Assembly: GCA_963969395.1 (NCBI GenBank)
Contig: OZ017804.1
Span: forward strand, 9,052,001 to 9,116,000
DNA: 64,000 bases
DNA from: Pseudoscleropodium purum
Taxonomy: Eukaryota; Streptophyta; Bryopsida; Hypnales; Brachytheciaceae
Reading direction: 5' to 3'
In this document: positions 11,464-23,300 of the stretch, in pieces
Layout of the letters: every line of letters begins with the position of its first letter
Position numbering within the stretch: position 1 is the first letter of the stretch
The notes under the pieces: model-generated
Told to the model about the DNA's origin: nothing
The model's database searches: none
Seen by the model: only the letters and a program-made list of their open reading frames with translations
Program-made: the position numbers and the translations under genes

Positions 11464-14400
11464 AGTCACGAAGTAGATTGGGTAAGTCTCTCGCAACTTT
11501 GGTGATAGGATTGAATGGACATGTGGATTGCTTTAGTTGTGTATATTTCACTTGTTTTCTGAATAACTTTAAATGTTGGATGAACTCACTATCGATCTCT
11601 AATTGTTGATCTATTTTTTCTCACTTTTAACATTTGAATTGATTAGACCACCGAGTTTGTAGGGGTTCAATTAGTCTGGCTGGGTAAGGTGTACTCCATT
11701 GAATTTTCAAAGTCGTTTATTTTATCGGAGGTCAGACTAGTCGGATACAGACTAGGAATGACTTTAAGGATTCTCTCGTGTGCACCTATTTTCATTGGGA
11801 GTTTTGCAACTGGCAATCTACGCTCGTCCGTATTTGAGGATTGTCCTGAGTATTGAATTTTATACAGGGGAAGTTATCGGAGCTTGCTGATAGTTGTTTG
11901 TCTCGATGCGTTCAGGTATCAAAGAGGCGACCCATCACCTAGAGGGTTGATTCATTTTGATGCAGAAAGCACAATCACTGTCTCACCTTTGAACATCCAG
12001 TAAGACCTTAATGCAAGTGTTCATCATTTTTCTGCACCTTCTGACCATTTTTTGTTGCCCATATCACGTTATGCAAATGAAAGCTATCTTAATCTAATGA
12101 TTCTTTTTTGTAGAACTGGAACAGCTTCTGTTGGTGTTGCGGACTTTAAGTGATGTTGCATGGTGCCCATCTTGTATGCGATTCTCTGAGCTCTGACGGA
12201 GGGGCTTATTTATTCTGATTAATTCTGATTTTTCCGTCTCAATTGTGCAGTGGAGACAGGAAATACGACGGATGTTGCTTTTGTATCCTTCCAATGCTTC
12301 TAATGAGGGGGATTGTGAGTTTGTAGCAAATAAATTCTCCGTTTGGTAGACAATCAGAAGGACCTGCCTCATTGAATATTGAGATAGTTTTGCAGAAGTA
12401 ATCAACCAAAATGTTTGCAAAAGAGATATTAGGATGAAGCAGCAACTAATCAGTTCTACCTCTTTTCAGTTCACTGTACGCCCTCTTTGATGCAAGAAAA
12501 TGTCGTGCTTACATTACCACTTTTCAGACATTGGCACCTCTCAAAAGATGGAATCCTTCCTATGTGCAGAGACACCTGCTGCGGCAAGAGCTTGGGTTGC
12601 AAGCTTGAGGTGAATATCATATAATAGTTAGCAACGCGGTAATAATGTTTAGAATGCATCAGTTGTTTATGTGAAGAACCAATCTCCCCGTCATGTTTAA
12701 TCACGTAGAAGAACTATTATGAATGTCAATGTCAATGTTTTCCCTTGTCTTATTCCTCAGAATGTTTAAATAGCATGTGAATGTGAATGCAGGGCTGCAG
12801 CACTTGTGCTGAAGGCACACAAAGAGGCTGTGAACTCGTTGAGTGGAAATGGCAATGCTAAACTGGGAACAGTGGCAGCGTCCGTTGCTGCTGCCAATGC
12901 CACGGCTCAAGAGGCTATGAAGGATATACAAGCGTCATTTAGGCCATCTGTTGTCGTCGTTCCACAAACCTCCACAGCTGCTGCTAATGTCGGCATTGAC
13001 AACTCAACAATTGTCAAGGTTAGCAAAAAATTCCGACATTCTAGAAGTTCGTGTGTTAGAAGTCTTTATTCCACTCTGGAACAAATAGAACTTTTTCAAG
13101 GATTTAACCATTTGTTTTGTTGATTGTTGTGCCGTCTTGCCGACCTCTAAACTCGTAGGTTCTCACATCTCCATATCCTGCAATCGCATCGGATCCAGAA
13201 ACATCGTTATCACTGTTTAAGTGATCCTACAGCGGCAGCTTCATTTTTCTCTTGCTTTGATTTGCTCCCTCTATTTTATATTGCGCCATTTCTTTTTGTG
13301 CTCTGTCCTACGTGTTTGATTCTGTAGATTCACAGATTTAGTATTGGTGTCCAGGAAACTTTGAGGGTAAAAGATGAAGAGCTTAATCAACTTCAAAGGG
13401 ATCTCAGGGCTCGAGATCTGACCATCAAGGAGTTGGCTGAACGACTTTCTGAAACGGCTGATGCTGCCGAGTCAGCGGCCAAGGCCGTACACTTTGTCGA
13501 TAAGGAACGACAAGCGGTGTTGACAGAAGTAGAACATCTGAAGAAGGATTTGCAACGGGCTTCAGAACAGGTGTGTCCAACTGCCTTACTACCGTTACTT
13601 CAACGTTGAAGACCAGAATGCCTGCTTTCATTCAACTCTTAATTTTTTTTACCTCTATATTCCGATACTATCCTGAGCTTTGACACGTCCTCGAAGAACA
13701 AAACTTTAGACGCTCTTTAAGTGACCTTTGTGCGTCTCTTTTTGCTGAAGTGACGAACTCTCTGATAACAGATCAAGGCGGCAGAAGAAAGGGTTGCAGC
13801 TGCGAACAAGACGAGAGATCTTGCCTTGCAAGAAGCGCACAGGTGGCGAGTTGAGTTGGGAAAGGCCAGAGAGCAATGTGTTATATGGGAAGGGGCTGTT
13901 CAACGTGGCCATGAACATGCAAGACAACTTAAGAAAGCTCATGAGCAAGAGCTTGCGAGCCTCGCTCAAGCTCAGGAGCCCAGGTTTGGATCTCCTACGA
14001 GCACCTTCTGTCGACAGATGCGAAATTGCTGCTGGCTTCTTACCGCTATTTGTAACCATATTTGCTCTTCTGTACTGCTTCCTTTGAAATTCACCCACTT
14101 TTCATCTAATCCCCATTCTGTTTTCACTTTCTAATCGATTCCATTTCTTTTCAACTTATCAGTTGTCTCCATGTTGTCTTAGCAGGACTGCAGGCACTCA
14201 AGTGAACGCTGAAGTTCCGGATGAGAGGCAATCAACTGCAGAGACAGTTACGAAGGACTCCAGCAATGTCGCCCCTACTGCTCCCCATGTGGTGGCTTCA
14301 CCAGGAGTTTCTGAAGCAGAGAGTACAGACACCGGCAGAAGCCTAAATCTCCCTTCGGAGCACACCAATGCAGCTTCTTCTGATCCTGTGATTACAGAGG

Positions 14401-14726
14401 ATACGCACAATAATGTTCCCGCAGAGACTACGCATGCATCTCCGCAGATGCCTGTTGCTGAGCCCGCGGTTTTGGAGAACAGTAGTCCTGTGGTGGTAGC
14501 ACATGCACCACCTCCAAGTGAGCAACAGGGCTCATCCCAAAATGGAACTGAACATCCACAAGCAGAAGGAAAGTCAGTGGAGGCTGCCACCCCACACTCT
14601 TCTAGTCAAGCGGATCCAGTATCAAGCGGAGTAACACCTCATACAGAAGAAATCCCCATGAATGAAAGTGGAGCCAACGGCGCATCTTTGGGTATGGTTT
14701 CTACTTCTGTTGGAAGCTATAAGTGA
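9811..14726 (+). CDS. SWAP70: SWAP70-like protein: PH domain plus coiled coil (ten coding exons)
   Basis: Exons: 9811-9819, 10029-10136, 11313-11374, 11916-11999, 12251-12282, 12528-12609, 12793-13018, 13355-13570, 13772-13983, 14186-14726. All borders are GT/AG and phases join without a break; 1,572 nt give 523 residues. The start (GCCATGGCT) is the first in-frame ATG after a stop. Residues 11-21 hold the LEKIKKQLSAG helix typical of the plant family. The PH domain runs from about 27 to 127 (LLKRSETLRKWNQRW, KYDGCCFY, ETPAAARAWVASLR). LKAHKEAVNSLSGNG follows, then a coiled coil at about 202-343 starting ETLRVKDEEL. The C-terminal 180 residues are Pro/Ser/Thr/Glu-rich and disordered-looking. 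Known plant SWAP70 proteins (Arabidopsis At2g30880, rice SWAP70A) bind phosphoinositides and have been linked to Rac/ROP signalling. Function here is inferred; other PH/coiled-coil roles are possible. Confidence 0.88.
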
Positions 14727-15374
14727 AAGTATCTGCCATGGTTAATGACTGATGATTTCTCAGACCTCCTTTTGGCTGCCTAGTTAGTACTCATATGTTA
14801 TTGTTGTGAGTTATTTTAAATCTTCACTAGATTGTACACTAAACCTCTTTAGTATGGCCTTTTCTAAAAATGACATTCTAGTGTTTTCTTCAAACTTGGC
14901 ACACTGTCATTTGGGTGTAGCTCACTCGTCATACATTCAAGCTATGTGTCACAGTGAGAAAGATAGGACCTTGGATGGGAAGATTAAAGAGGTTTGAATG
15001 TGCATTACACGTGCTTGGGACTTTGATAGGGAAAATCATTTAGGAATATAGACTATTTGTATCTCTAACTTGCTTCTCAAGTTAGGGCCACTTTAGATTG
15101 CAATAAGCAGAGCAACAAGCTTGAGGAACAAGAAATCATTACTCCTTGATTGGTGCAAAAATCATTTTTCAAATTCGGTTTACCTTGTTTTGTTCAATGT
15201 TGACTTTACACTACTAAGAATGAGCATGAAGAGGTGGCTCATGAAGATCATGAACATGTTTATATGAGATAATAGAGTTTGTAGCTAAGGTAAGTATACC
15301 CAAAAGCATCATTTGCCCAATTGTGTCTCCTATCTACACTTTTCTAAGATTTTTGGTTTAGAACATGAGGTTGC

Positions 15375-16027
15375 TTAACCCCTAACTACCTAAGGTATCA
15401 AAATCAAGTGTTTGCAAAACTTTGAAGCTAAATAAAACCTAACCAAGTTGCTATTTTTAATAGTTTATATTTTTGAAAAGTTCTTGAAGTCTAGTTTTAG
15501 TATCAAAAATCTGATCTTCAAAATAAATGATATTAATTTTCCTATCCAAGATTTTGTACAAGGATACCCAATGCAATCTTGACTTCCTGTAGTGTTGAAA
15601 GCTCTTGGAAATGAGCTTCAAATACACTAGGTCTTGGAGAAAAAATCACATTCAAAATTCATTTAAAAAAATTGTAAAGTAGATTTTAAGAAGCCATAAA
15701 TTGAGTTGAGGTTATACATGTTAAGCCCTTTAACCTTATATTTTTTTGGTCACCAACTTTTTAGATATGACTTGTGAAAAAAGAATTGAAAGGCTTCACA
15801 TCACTTTTGCAATTTTAACACCCTCATGGTCAAACATTAAAATCTTTCAACCTATAAGTGATATTGTTGTGTTTTCTTTTCCTATGAGGTCTCTAGCATG
15901 TCTAGTTTAAATTTGTATGGTTACAATTTTTTTTAAATTGATACAACTTATCAAAATGTTGGCATTTTGTTTAATGTAGAGCAAATTTCAAGAACCTCAA
16001 CACAAGCCTTAGACATCCAGGGATTAA
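15375..16027 (-). repeat. TTAA-ended element, family B, copy 1
   Basis: It starts TTAACCCCTAACTACC and ends near GGATTAA. The body is the inverse of 31,293-31,926, with matching blocks in the same order: the TCATGGTCAAACATTA region, the TTGGTCACCAA region and the CTTGAAGTCTAGTTTTAG region. Lengths agree (653 and 634 bp). No coding frame was seen. Confidence 0.65.
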
Positions 16028-16168
16028 ATAGGAGATGCAATTAGATAAAATGATGCATTGGATATACGTAATTTTTTTCTTCAATTTGAATTGTTCACAT
16101 GTTATACAAGTGTATTGTAAGCATGATGAGGTTATTTTGAGTTTTTGGAGAATATTTTGCTACAAATT

Positions 16169-16335
16169 TTGTTGAGTGAAATATTATTGACTAAAATATA
16201 ATTGCACTGAAATATTTGTGATTTTTATAATATACTCCAAAATCCCCAAAAAAATGTGAATTCTTTTGGGGATTTTTGGAGTAAAAATCATAAATATTTA
16301 GAGCTATATTTTAGTCATTAATATTTTATTCAATA
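16169..16335. repeat. Foldback element, arms of about 72-82 nt
   Basis: The left arm (TTGTTGAGTGAAATATTATT..., 16,169-16,250) is inverted at 16,264-16,335 (...ATTTTAGTCATTAATATTTT). The centre reads CCAAAATCCCC / GGGGATTTTTGG around a 10-15 nt loop. Mismatches are few. It is consistent with a MITE-type hairpin; no target duplication was fixed. Confidence 0.75.
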
Positions 16336-16942
16336 AAAAATTTACATTTATAAAATTCTTAGTATAAAACCCAAAAAGAATCATCATTCCACTTGTTGAA
16401 ATATCTTGAAAAAAATTCACTTCTATAAAGAAGTATTTCTTGTCAATAAATTGATTAAATTATTAAAAAAAATTAATCATTTTCTACAAGTATCTTACTT
16501 GTATTTCAACATATTCAAGTTTTTTGAACAAATCTAATTTCTCAACTAGTTATGACAATGTCTGAAGTATATGTATACTTATAAGAGCCACTATAATAAA
16601 TGATGATAAAAATTTAATGCTTATTTTTTCCAATTTGTTGCTTTACCTTTTACAATGTGAAGCAAAAAATTGAAAGTATTATAAGTGGGTTTTGAAGCTT
16701 GTAAATGTGTCTAAACAAGCAATTGAGCATTGTTCCTATTATTAAATTATTAAATTAATCATTAGATTATCTTCAAATGTCATAAGAATATTTTTAATTC
16801 CTTTTTTGTGCATTTTTAAGACATTGTGGGAACAAACTATGAATTTTCAAACTCCTAATCTGATAGAAGTAGCACGGAGTATATTTTAGGTCGAATTTGG
16901 TTTTAAAAGGGGTCAAACTTCCGTGGAGTTACCTTACCCAAT

Positions 16943-16987
16943 ATAAAGCGACCACGTCATGACAAGGCAAATTTGGTCAATATAAAA
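16943..16987 (+). promoter_or_regulatory. CRTISO core promoter: TATA boxes and ACGT motif
   Basis: TATAAAA lies at 16,981-16,987, with a weaker TATAAAG at 16,943-16,949. Between them is CCACGTCATGAC (ACGT core at about 16,954), a motif bound by plant bZIP factors. Transcription would start near 17,010-17,020, giving a 5' leader of roughly 770 nt that is rich in pyrimidines, including a CT repeat near 17,459-17,475. Confidence 0.55.
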
Positions 16988-17103
16988 CCCCTCGTCCTAT
17001 TGATTCTCCAACCTTATCCGTCCCTATCCAAAATCTTCATCTCTCTCGTCAAGAATTCGAGAGTCCTTGCGAGCTCGCACTCGCGCCACTCGCGCCACTC
17101 GCC

Positions 17104-17190
17104 ATGGCGAGACGCACTTCCATGATTCACAAATTAGCACATTCCCGACACACGTCGTGCCATCCCTTGTTCACAATCCTGTTCTCATAA
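17104..17190 (+). CDS. Upstream ORF in the CRTISO leader (28 codons)
   Basis: An ATG in a strong context (GCCATGGCG) opens a 28-residue frame, Arg/His-rich at the start (MARRTSMIHK), closing at TAA 17,188-17,190, some 600 nt before the CRTISO start. If the leader is not spliced, this uORF should lower or condition translation of CRTISO. It may instead lie in a 5' UTR intron or be non-functional. No similar peptide is known to me. Confidence 0.4.
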   Translation: MARRTSMIHKLAHSRHTSCHPLFTILFS

Positions 17191-17791
17191 TCTTGTTCTC
17201 AATCTTTTTTGAATTCTCACTTTCTCATCACCACACAGATTGAGCTCTTTCAGCATTGCAGCCAACTTCATCATCAAAGGCTCCTCTCATCTGCACCTCA
17301 CTTGCTGGACTCACAACATCCAGTTCAATTGGGCTTCCTTTTTCTGAGAACGAACTCTCTCGTTTGATAATTCTTCAAATTTTGAGCGTACCTGGTTTTT
17401 CAGGTTAGGGTTCGAGTAAGAATCGTCCAAATTGGCTTCTTCTTCTGAGTTTTCCATCCTCTCTCTCTCTCTCGATGAGGCATTGTCACTGCTGTGAGAA
17501 TTCTCCGAATCGTTTTACTTTTTCTGTGTTTCATGTACTCTCTCGATTAGGCATTTTCTCTCCAAATCGCATTTCTTTTTGGTAGGTTTACTGATCTCTC
17601 TCTGCACTAACCATTCTCGCTGGAACTATACTGATGAAGCAGCTTATGTTCACGACCGCAATCCCGAATCTCTCGATTGCTAGATTGTCATTTATTCCTT
17701 TATAGTCCGCGATTTTCTTCAATTTGACCTTGAGTGTAGAAATGCAAATCGCTAGCATTTAGTAGTAGGTTACAGCGAGCTTCCCTTCACC

Positions 17792-20185
17792 ATGGCCATC
17801 GCGAGCTCGCATGTCGCCAATTTAGGGTTACACCACATTCCCGTCAAGGGTTACACCAAGAGCCAACTCTTCTCCAATTCAGTCCCTCTTCGTCTTCGTT
17901 CCCGAGTTTCTCAGCCCCTGGGTTTGCAGAGATCGCGGGTTCATGGCGTGCGAGCCGCAGTTGCTTCTCCGTCCGCACCATTGTCCACAACAGAATCCGA
18001 AACTGCTTATGACGCAATTGTGATCGGTTCCGGCATAGGAGGACTAGTAGCTGCAACGCAACTGGCCGTGCGAGGAGCGCGCGTCATTCTTCTTGAGAAG
18101 TACATCATTCCCGGTGGAAGCTCCGGCTACTTCCAACGAGAAGGTTACACCTTCGACGTAGGCTCCTCGGTGATGTTCGGCTTCAGCGACAAAGGCTCCA
18201 TCAACTTGGTCACGAAATCCTTAGCAGCATTGGGACGCACATTAAAAACCATCGAGGATCCCGTCACAGTACATTACCATTTACCGAACTCTCTCTCTGT
18301 GCAGGTGCACCGGGATTATGAGCAGTTTCTGAGTGAGCTTATCAGCAGGTTTCCTCATGAAGAAAGTGGCATCCGCGCTTTCTACAACGTGGCCTGGAAT
18401 GTCTTCAATGCCTTGAATTCTTTGGAGCTCAAGTCTCTGGAAGAACCGCTGTACTTACTTGGACAGTTCTTTAAGAATCCCGTGGCCTGTTTGACGCTGG
18501 CTTATTACTTGCCTCAGAATGCTGGTGACATTGCTAGGAAGTTTATCAAGGATGCGGATTTGTTGTCCTTTATAGATACCGAGTGTTTCATTGTGAGCAC
18601 GGTGAATGCGTTGCGGACGCCGATGATAAACGCTAGTATGGTGATGTGTGACCGGCATTATGGGGGGATTAATTACCCGGTGGGAGGAGTAGGACGGATT
18701 GCTCAGGAGCTTGCAGATGGACTTGTGGAGTTTGGAGGCGAGTTGCAGTATAAAGCGAATGTGACTCGGATTCTTATGGAGAATGGGAAGGCTGTGGGAG
18801 TGGAGTTGTCGAATGGGAAGAAGCTGTATGCCAAGACGGTGATTTCAAATGCGACGAGATGGGATACGTTTGAGAAGTTGTTGAAAAGTGAGGATATGCC
18901 AGAAGAAGAGAGGAATTTTCAGAAGCTGTACCAGAAGTCGCCTTCGTTCTTGTCCATTCATATGGGCGTGAAGGCGGAGGCTCTGCCTGCAGGTACTGCT
19001 TTTTCACAAGTACCTCAACTGGATTTTTTATATGTGCTCCCAGGTGTGATTTGCTCTATTGAAAATATCAGTTTTTTTCTGAACTTCTCCCCCGTCCGGA
19101 AATGTATGTCCAAAGTGGACCTCGTGTAGTTTCTGGAGGGCCTCATGTAGTGTATGGAGAGTTTCTTTTATTTATGTTCTGACGATCACATGCAATGGTT
19201 TTGTCATTGATTCTGGTGACATAAAATTTCAATTATGATTTCACAATATGAGCAATGAAGTTAGGGTCTAAATTTTCAAACAACACTGCGGACACTTGTT
19301 TCCAGAGAGTACTCGTTTTCAGATTAGCGGTGTGTTTCTGCCTTTCATTTCATTTGAGACTTTTTGGCAAAAACTTCGTTTAAAATCACCCTTGGCAGTG
19401 GTGATTTTTCGCAAGTATCTCAATTAGTTATTTGGCATGCCCCTTTTCCAAGGTTTACATGTCATTTGATGTGTTCTTTTAAAGAATACACTATATTACC
19501 GGTATTCAAACTACCAGTGCATTTGATTTGTTCAAATGTTTTTTGGCCGTCAACATTTGCGCAGGTTTTTTGACAGAAACTTTTTGTGTATAATCGTCAC
19601 CCTTGGCATGCAGGTACTGAATGCCACCACTTGGTGCTGGAATCCGAATGGTCGAAGCTGGAGGAGCCCTATCAAACGATTTTCATGAGCATTCCAACCA
19701 TATTGGATTCGTCCTTAGCTCCTCCGGGCCGCCACATTTTGCACATCTTCACCACGGCGTGGATCGACGACTGGCAGGGCTTGTCGCCATCTGCCTACGA
19801 AGCCAAGAAGGAGGCCGTGGCTGACGAGATTGTGAGGCGATTGGAGGCGACTCTGTTTCCAGGTCTGAAGGCGGCGACCACGTTTCGTGAGGTGGGCACT
19901 CCCAAAACGCATCGCCGGTATTTGGCCAGGGATGACGGCACGTATGGCCCTATCCCTGCTGGCAAGCCCAAGGGGTTGCTGGGCATGCCTTTCAATACCA
20001 CGGCGGTGGATGGCTTGTATTGTGTGGGAGACAGTTGCTTTCCAGGGCAAGGGGTCATTGCGGTCGCGTTCTCGGGGACCATGTGTGCGCACCGTGTTGC
20101 TGCTGATCTTGGCTTTGAAAAGAGGTCGGCGGTTCTGGACAAGGGTCTCAGCTCGCTCCTGGCCTGGTTCCGGACACTAGCGTAG
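17792..20185 (+). CDS. CRTISO: Carotenoid (prolycopene) isomerase, plastid
   Basis: Two exons, 17792-18992 and 19614-20185, join in frame (G|GT ACT GAA) to give 590 residues, about the length of Arabidopsis CRTISO. CRTISO is a flavoprotein that isomerises 7,9,9',7'-tetra-cis-lycopene to all-trans-lycopene in plastids, after ZDS and before the lycopene cyclases. The first 60 or so residues are Ser/Arg-rich and acid-poor, as in a transit peptide. The dinucleotide-binding motif is VIGSGIGG at 77-84, with the ribose-binding acidic residue in LLEK (E102). IPGGSSGYF follows at about 106-114, [11 protein letters not shown] in the middle, and the C-terminal FAD motif [14 protein letters not shown]. 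The start ATG (CACCATGGCC) is in good context. One intron only, fewer than in seed-plant CRTISO. The retained-intron frame stops at about 19,129. Confidence 0.95.
18993..19613 (+). other. Single CRTISO intron bounded by an 11-bp direct repeat
   Basis: TGCAGGTACTG occurs at both exon-intron borders, so the 621 nt between the two copies are flanked by a duplicated splice junction. The intron also contains loose internal repeats (CTCGTGTAGTTTCTGGAG / CTCATGTAGTGTATGGAG; CACAAGTACCTCAACTGG / CGCAAGTATCTCAATTAG). Confidence 0.7.
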
Positions 20186-20303
20186 ACCTATTTCTCAAAG
20201 TTCTGATGGATGTTTCCAGAGTTTTCTTGAGAGATTTTTAGAAAAATCTGGCGTTGCCAATTCATTTTCTTGCGCAAGGCAATAGCTTCTGGTGGTGAGA
20301 TGA

Positions 20304-20309
20304 AATAAA
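20304..20309 (+). terminator. Candidate CRTISO polyadenylation signal
   Basis: AATAAA lies 119 nt after the CRTISO stop codon, followed by T/G-rich sequence. This is a usual place for a plant poly(A) signal. The call rests on position and motif only. Confidence 0.45.
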
Positions 20310-20399
20310 CATGTTTAGCATTTTTGTAGGCTCATCCGAGATTTATGTACAGTAGCATCGATCCCTTTGAGTGACATTCACTTTGGGTGACGTTTTGTG

Positions 20400-23300
20400 A
20401 ACGGTTTCTCGTCAGAGAGGCTTTGTCTGCCCTCCCCAGGTACAGTATCTCGAGTATTTTTGTGGATGGGACCTGCCCAAATGGTAACCTCTAAGAGGAC
20501 CAAGATCCCCAATTAGGCTTCTTGCTATTTTAAGCTTTTGAGTGGATCATGTGGACTTTCTTCAGTTCAGTTTTTATTTATTATTTGATCGACACATGTA
20601 ATGTTCTTCACTGATTCTGACGATATGAAACTTGGCCCCATCTGATTACATTTTTTGCAATCGAAGTGATCTTTCAAAACTATGAAATCTCGATCCTTCA
20701 GGGGTTGATTGCTGCTTGCATGCATGTATTTTTCAGGTGTGGTAGTGATTAGTGATTCCTTGAGGGCCAGCATTGGAACTTCTCTTGAAATGCTTCGGAT
20801 TCCTTGATACATATAAAATATTGGGGCGAAGTGTACAGATTGCCAAGAGGTGATTCAAGCGAATCTGAGTCTTTGTCATAAAATTACAAGTATGTGCTTT
20901 AGGGTGGGGTGGGATACTCTAAGAGCATTCCCACCTGTCTTGTAAAATTGATGACTTTGTTGCATCCAATCTGAGAAATTCATCCCACACGACCTGAAAG
21001 GAAAGTTCATTTTGCAAGCTTGTACTTGGCCTAAAAACAAGAACACTTGGCTAATTGCTTAGTTCATTCCTCAAACAATGTCTCAATTCCTTTATCATCC
21101 GATTTTTGGACTTCCGTTGTTAAGTCTAGTGGTGATGTTCTGAGCTTTTGAATTGTTTCAAACATCTTAAGGAGTTTATAATGAAGAAGTAGAATGCAAT
21201 TTTGTGGAGATGCTTTGTAATGACTTAGTGAGGAAATTTTCTCGTATTACTTTGCATGGTATATGTATTGATCTAAGAATATTGGGTCAATCTAAGTGCA
21301 TTGAATTGAATTTTAAAAAGGACCTTTTGGAGCCTTTCCATTTGCCTATAATCAAGGCCAGAAAAAGTCCAATTGACCCCCTCCCCTTCCTCCATTGGCT
21401 CTTGTGGGGAACTAGTATTACCTTGCTTGAGCAAGCCTTTCCAATCTTATATCTTCAATACTACTGATTTTCCACAACAATACTTTACAACTCTAAAAGT
21501 TCTAATAGCTCTAACTTGTCGAGCTTGTACGTGTAGGATGCATGTACAAATTTCAATATTTTATTTTCACTAGTGTTTGAGGCACCCCTCCAAAATTCAT
21601 CATAATGCTTTTAATTTTGGAGCATTAAACCTATAGTACATCTAATTGAGATTCTAGCCCAAATTTTCACTAAAATCTTTCATAATTTTTGTATTGGACA
21701 CCATTAGATTACAACTTTTAGAAGAAAAAAAATACAAATTAAATATCTAAAAAAATTCCACATAAATATATTATTTGCAAATTTTGGATGAGATTTACTA
21801 ATTTTAGGCCATATTGTGGATGAAATTACATTAATGATGTTGTTGTTTTTTTGAAATGTATCATTTCTTGCACTTAGTTGTACTTCAGAGATCAATGTCT
21901 ATGTCATGCTATCACCAAGAAACAAGATTTATAAATTTCTACTTGCCACAACTTGATACTCTCCATCTTCACTAAATTTATATTTATTTTTTTATCTACT
22001 ATCTTCTGCTACTAACATGTCTCTCTTTTGTTACCATCTTCATTCTTTATAGGTCTTCTTTCTAAAAGTTGATATGAAGGTCACTTAATTCCAAATGACC
22101 AAAGATATCTTAAACATAACTTAAACGTGTTATGCAATAATTATATGTAAAAACATTGAGGTTTTCATTCATCTCCAACTAACTACATAATGCATCATGA
22201 ACTTAATTAGAAGGAAGTTTATAAATAAGTTCAAACCAATTGCAAAACAATTCAACTTGAAAAGTCACCAAAATAACAATAAATATTTTTAGCAATTGAA
22301 TTGTTTATAATTGGCTTAAATTTCATCTTACAATTAACAAAACCAAAATACTCCATACCAACTCAAGAGTTGTTTGAAATTAGGTATCTAATGCATACAT
22401 TAAGATTCTTTACAAATGTCAATATAACTACAATTTTTGAATTAATTCCTAAACAAACCCAAGATATGATATGTGTATACACCATATACACACTTTTGTA
22501 TGGTTGTTGTATATTGAAATATGGTGATATGCTATTATATATTATACACTACAAAATAAAATATATAGTCATTTAATATTATCATATTTATATAATGAAT
22601 AAAAATATATTACCAACTAAAGAAGGACCTCCTAGTTGTATAGGAAAATATTATGACCATTTTAGGTGAATAACATGACCATTATGGATGTACTTTATGA
22701 TGATTTGGGGCTTTTGGATTAGTACACTTTAAACAATTACAAAAAAAATTATGCTTTGCCAAAAAATTATATGATGTCAATTGTTATTGCCTTCTACTAT
22801 GTTTGGAAATAAAATTCAACTATTCTATAGGATAGAGCAACCATTCTACCCATAACACACTTTTCTACTCTAAATGATTACTACAGTATCCAAATCTTAA
22901 CCCCTAAAGTTCTTTAAGCTCACATGGAGCTTTGGGGAAGCTTGGGTAGGTTCATATAAAGTCAATTTTGAGTAGATGAAATTGAAATTCTTACCAAAGA
23001 TGCACATTTCTATAAGCTTTCCAAATTCTATTTAATTTTTTCAATTAGGTGTCTAAGTCAAAGTTACAGAGCTCAAAAATTTGGGAGCAACTTTAGCAAC
23101 ACCCTAATAGAGAAGATAAGGAATTGGGCAAGTAGTGAAGCAACCTATGAATTTTTTTTCATTGACTTTGAATGCTTATATCTTGCAATCTATGAAGCCG
23201 AATATATGCGCTGAAGTATTTTCTACATGCTCTTGTAATAGTATAGAAAATAATGTATAGTTGAAATTGGAAAAAAAAGAAAGAAAAGCAGTCAATGTAC

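Larger units (their letters stand above)
14727..16930. other. Intergenic DNA between the SWAP70-like gene and CRTISO
   Basis: The first 200-300 nt are probably SWAP70-like 3' UTR. The rest is AT-rich and holds the repeat at 15,375-16,027 and the foldback at 16,169-16,335. No gene was recognised. Confidence 0.5.

Noticed and set aside
22897..22910. CCCCTAAA motifs read as telomere-type repeats (CCCTAAA)
   Set aside because: Each occurs once per element end rather than in tandem, and as paired inverted copies next to TTAA, so transposon termini explain them better.
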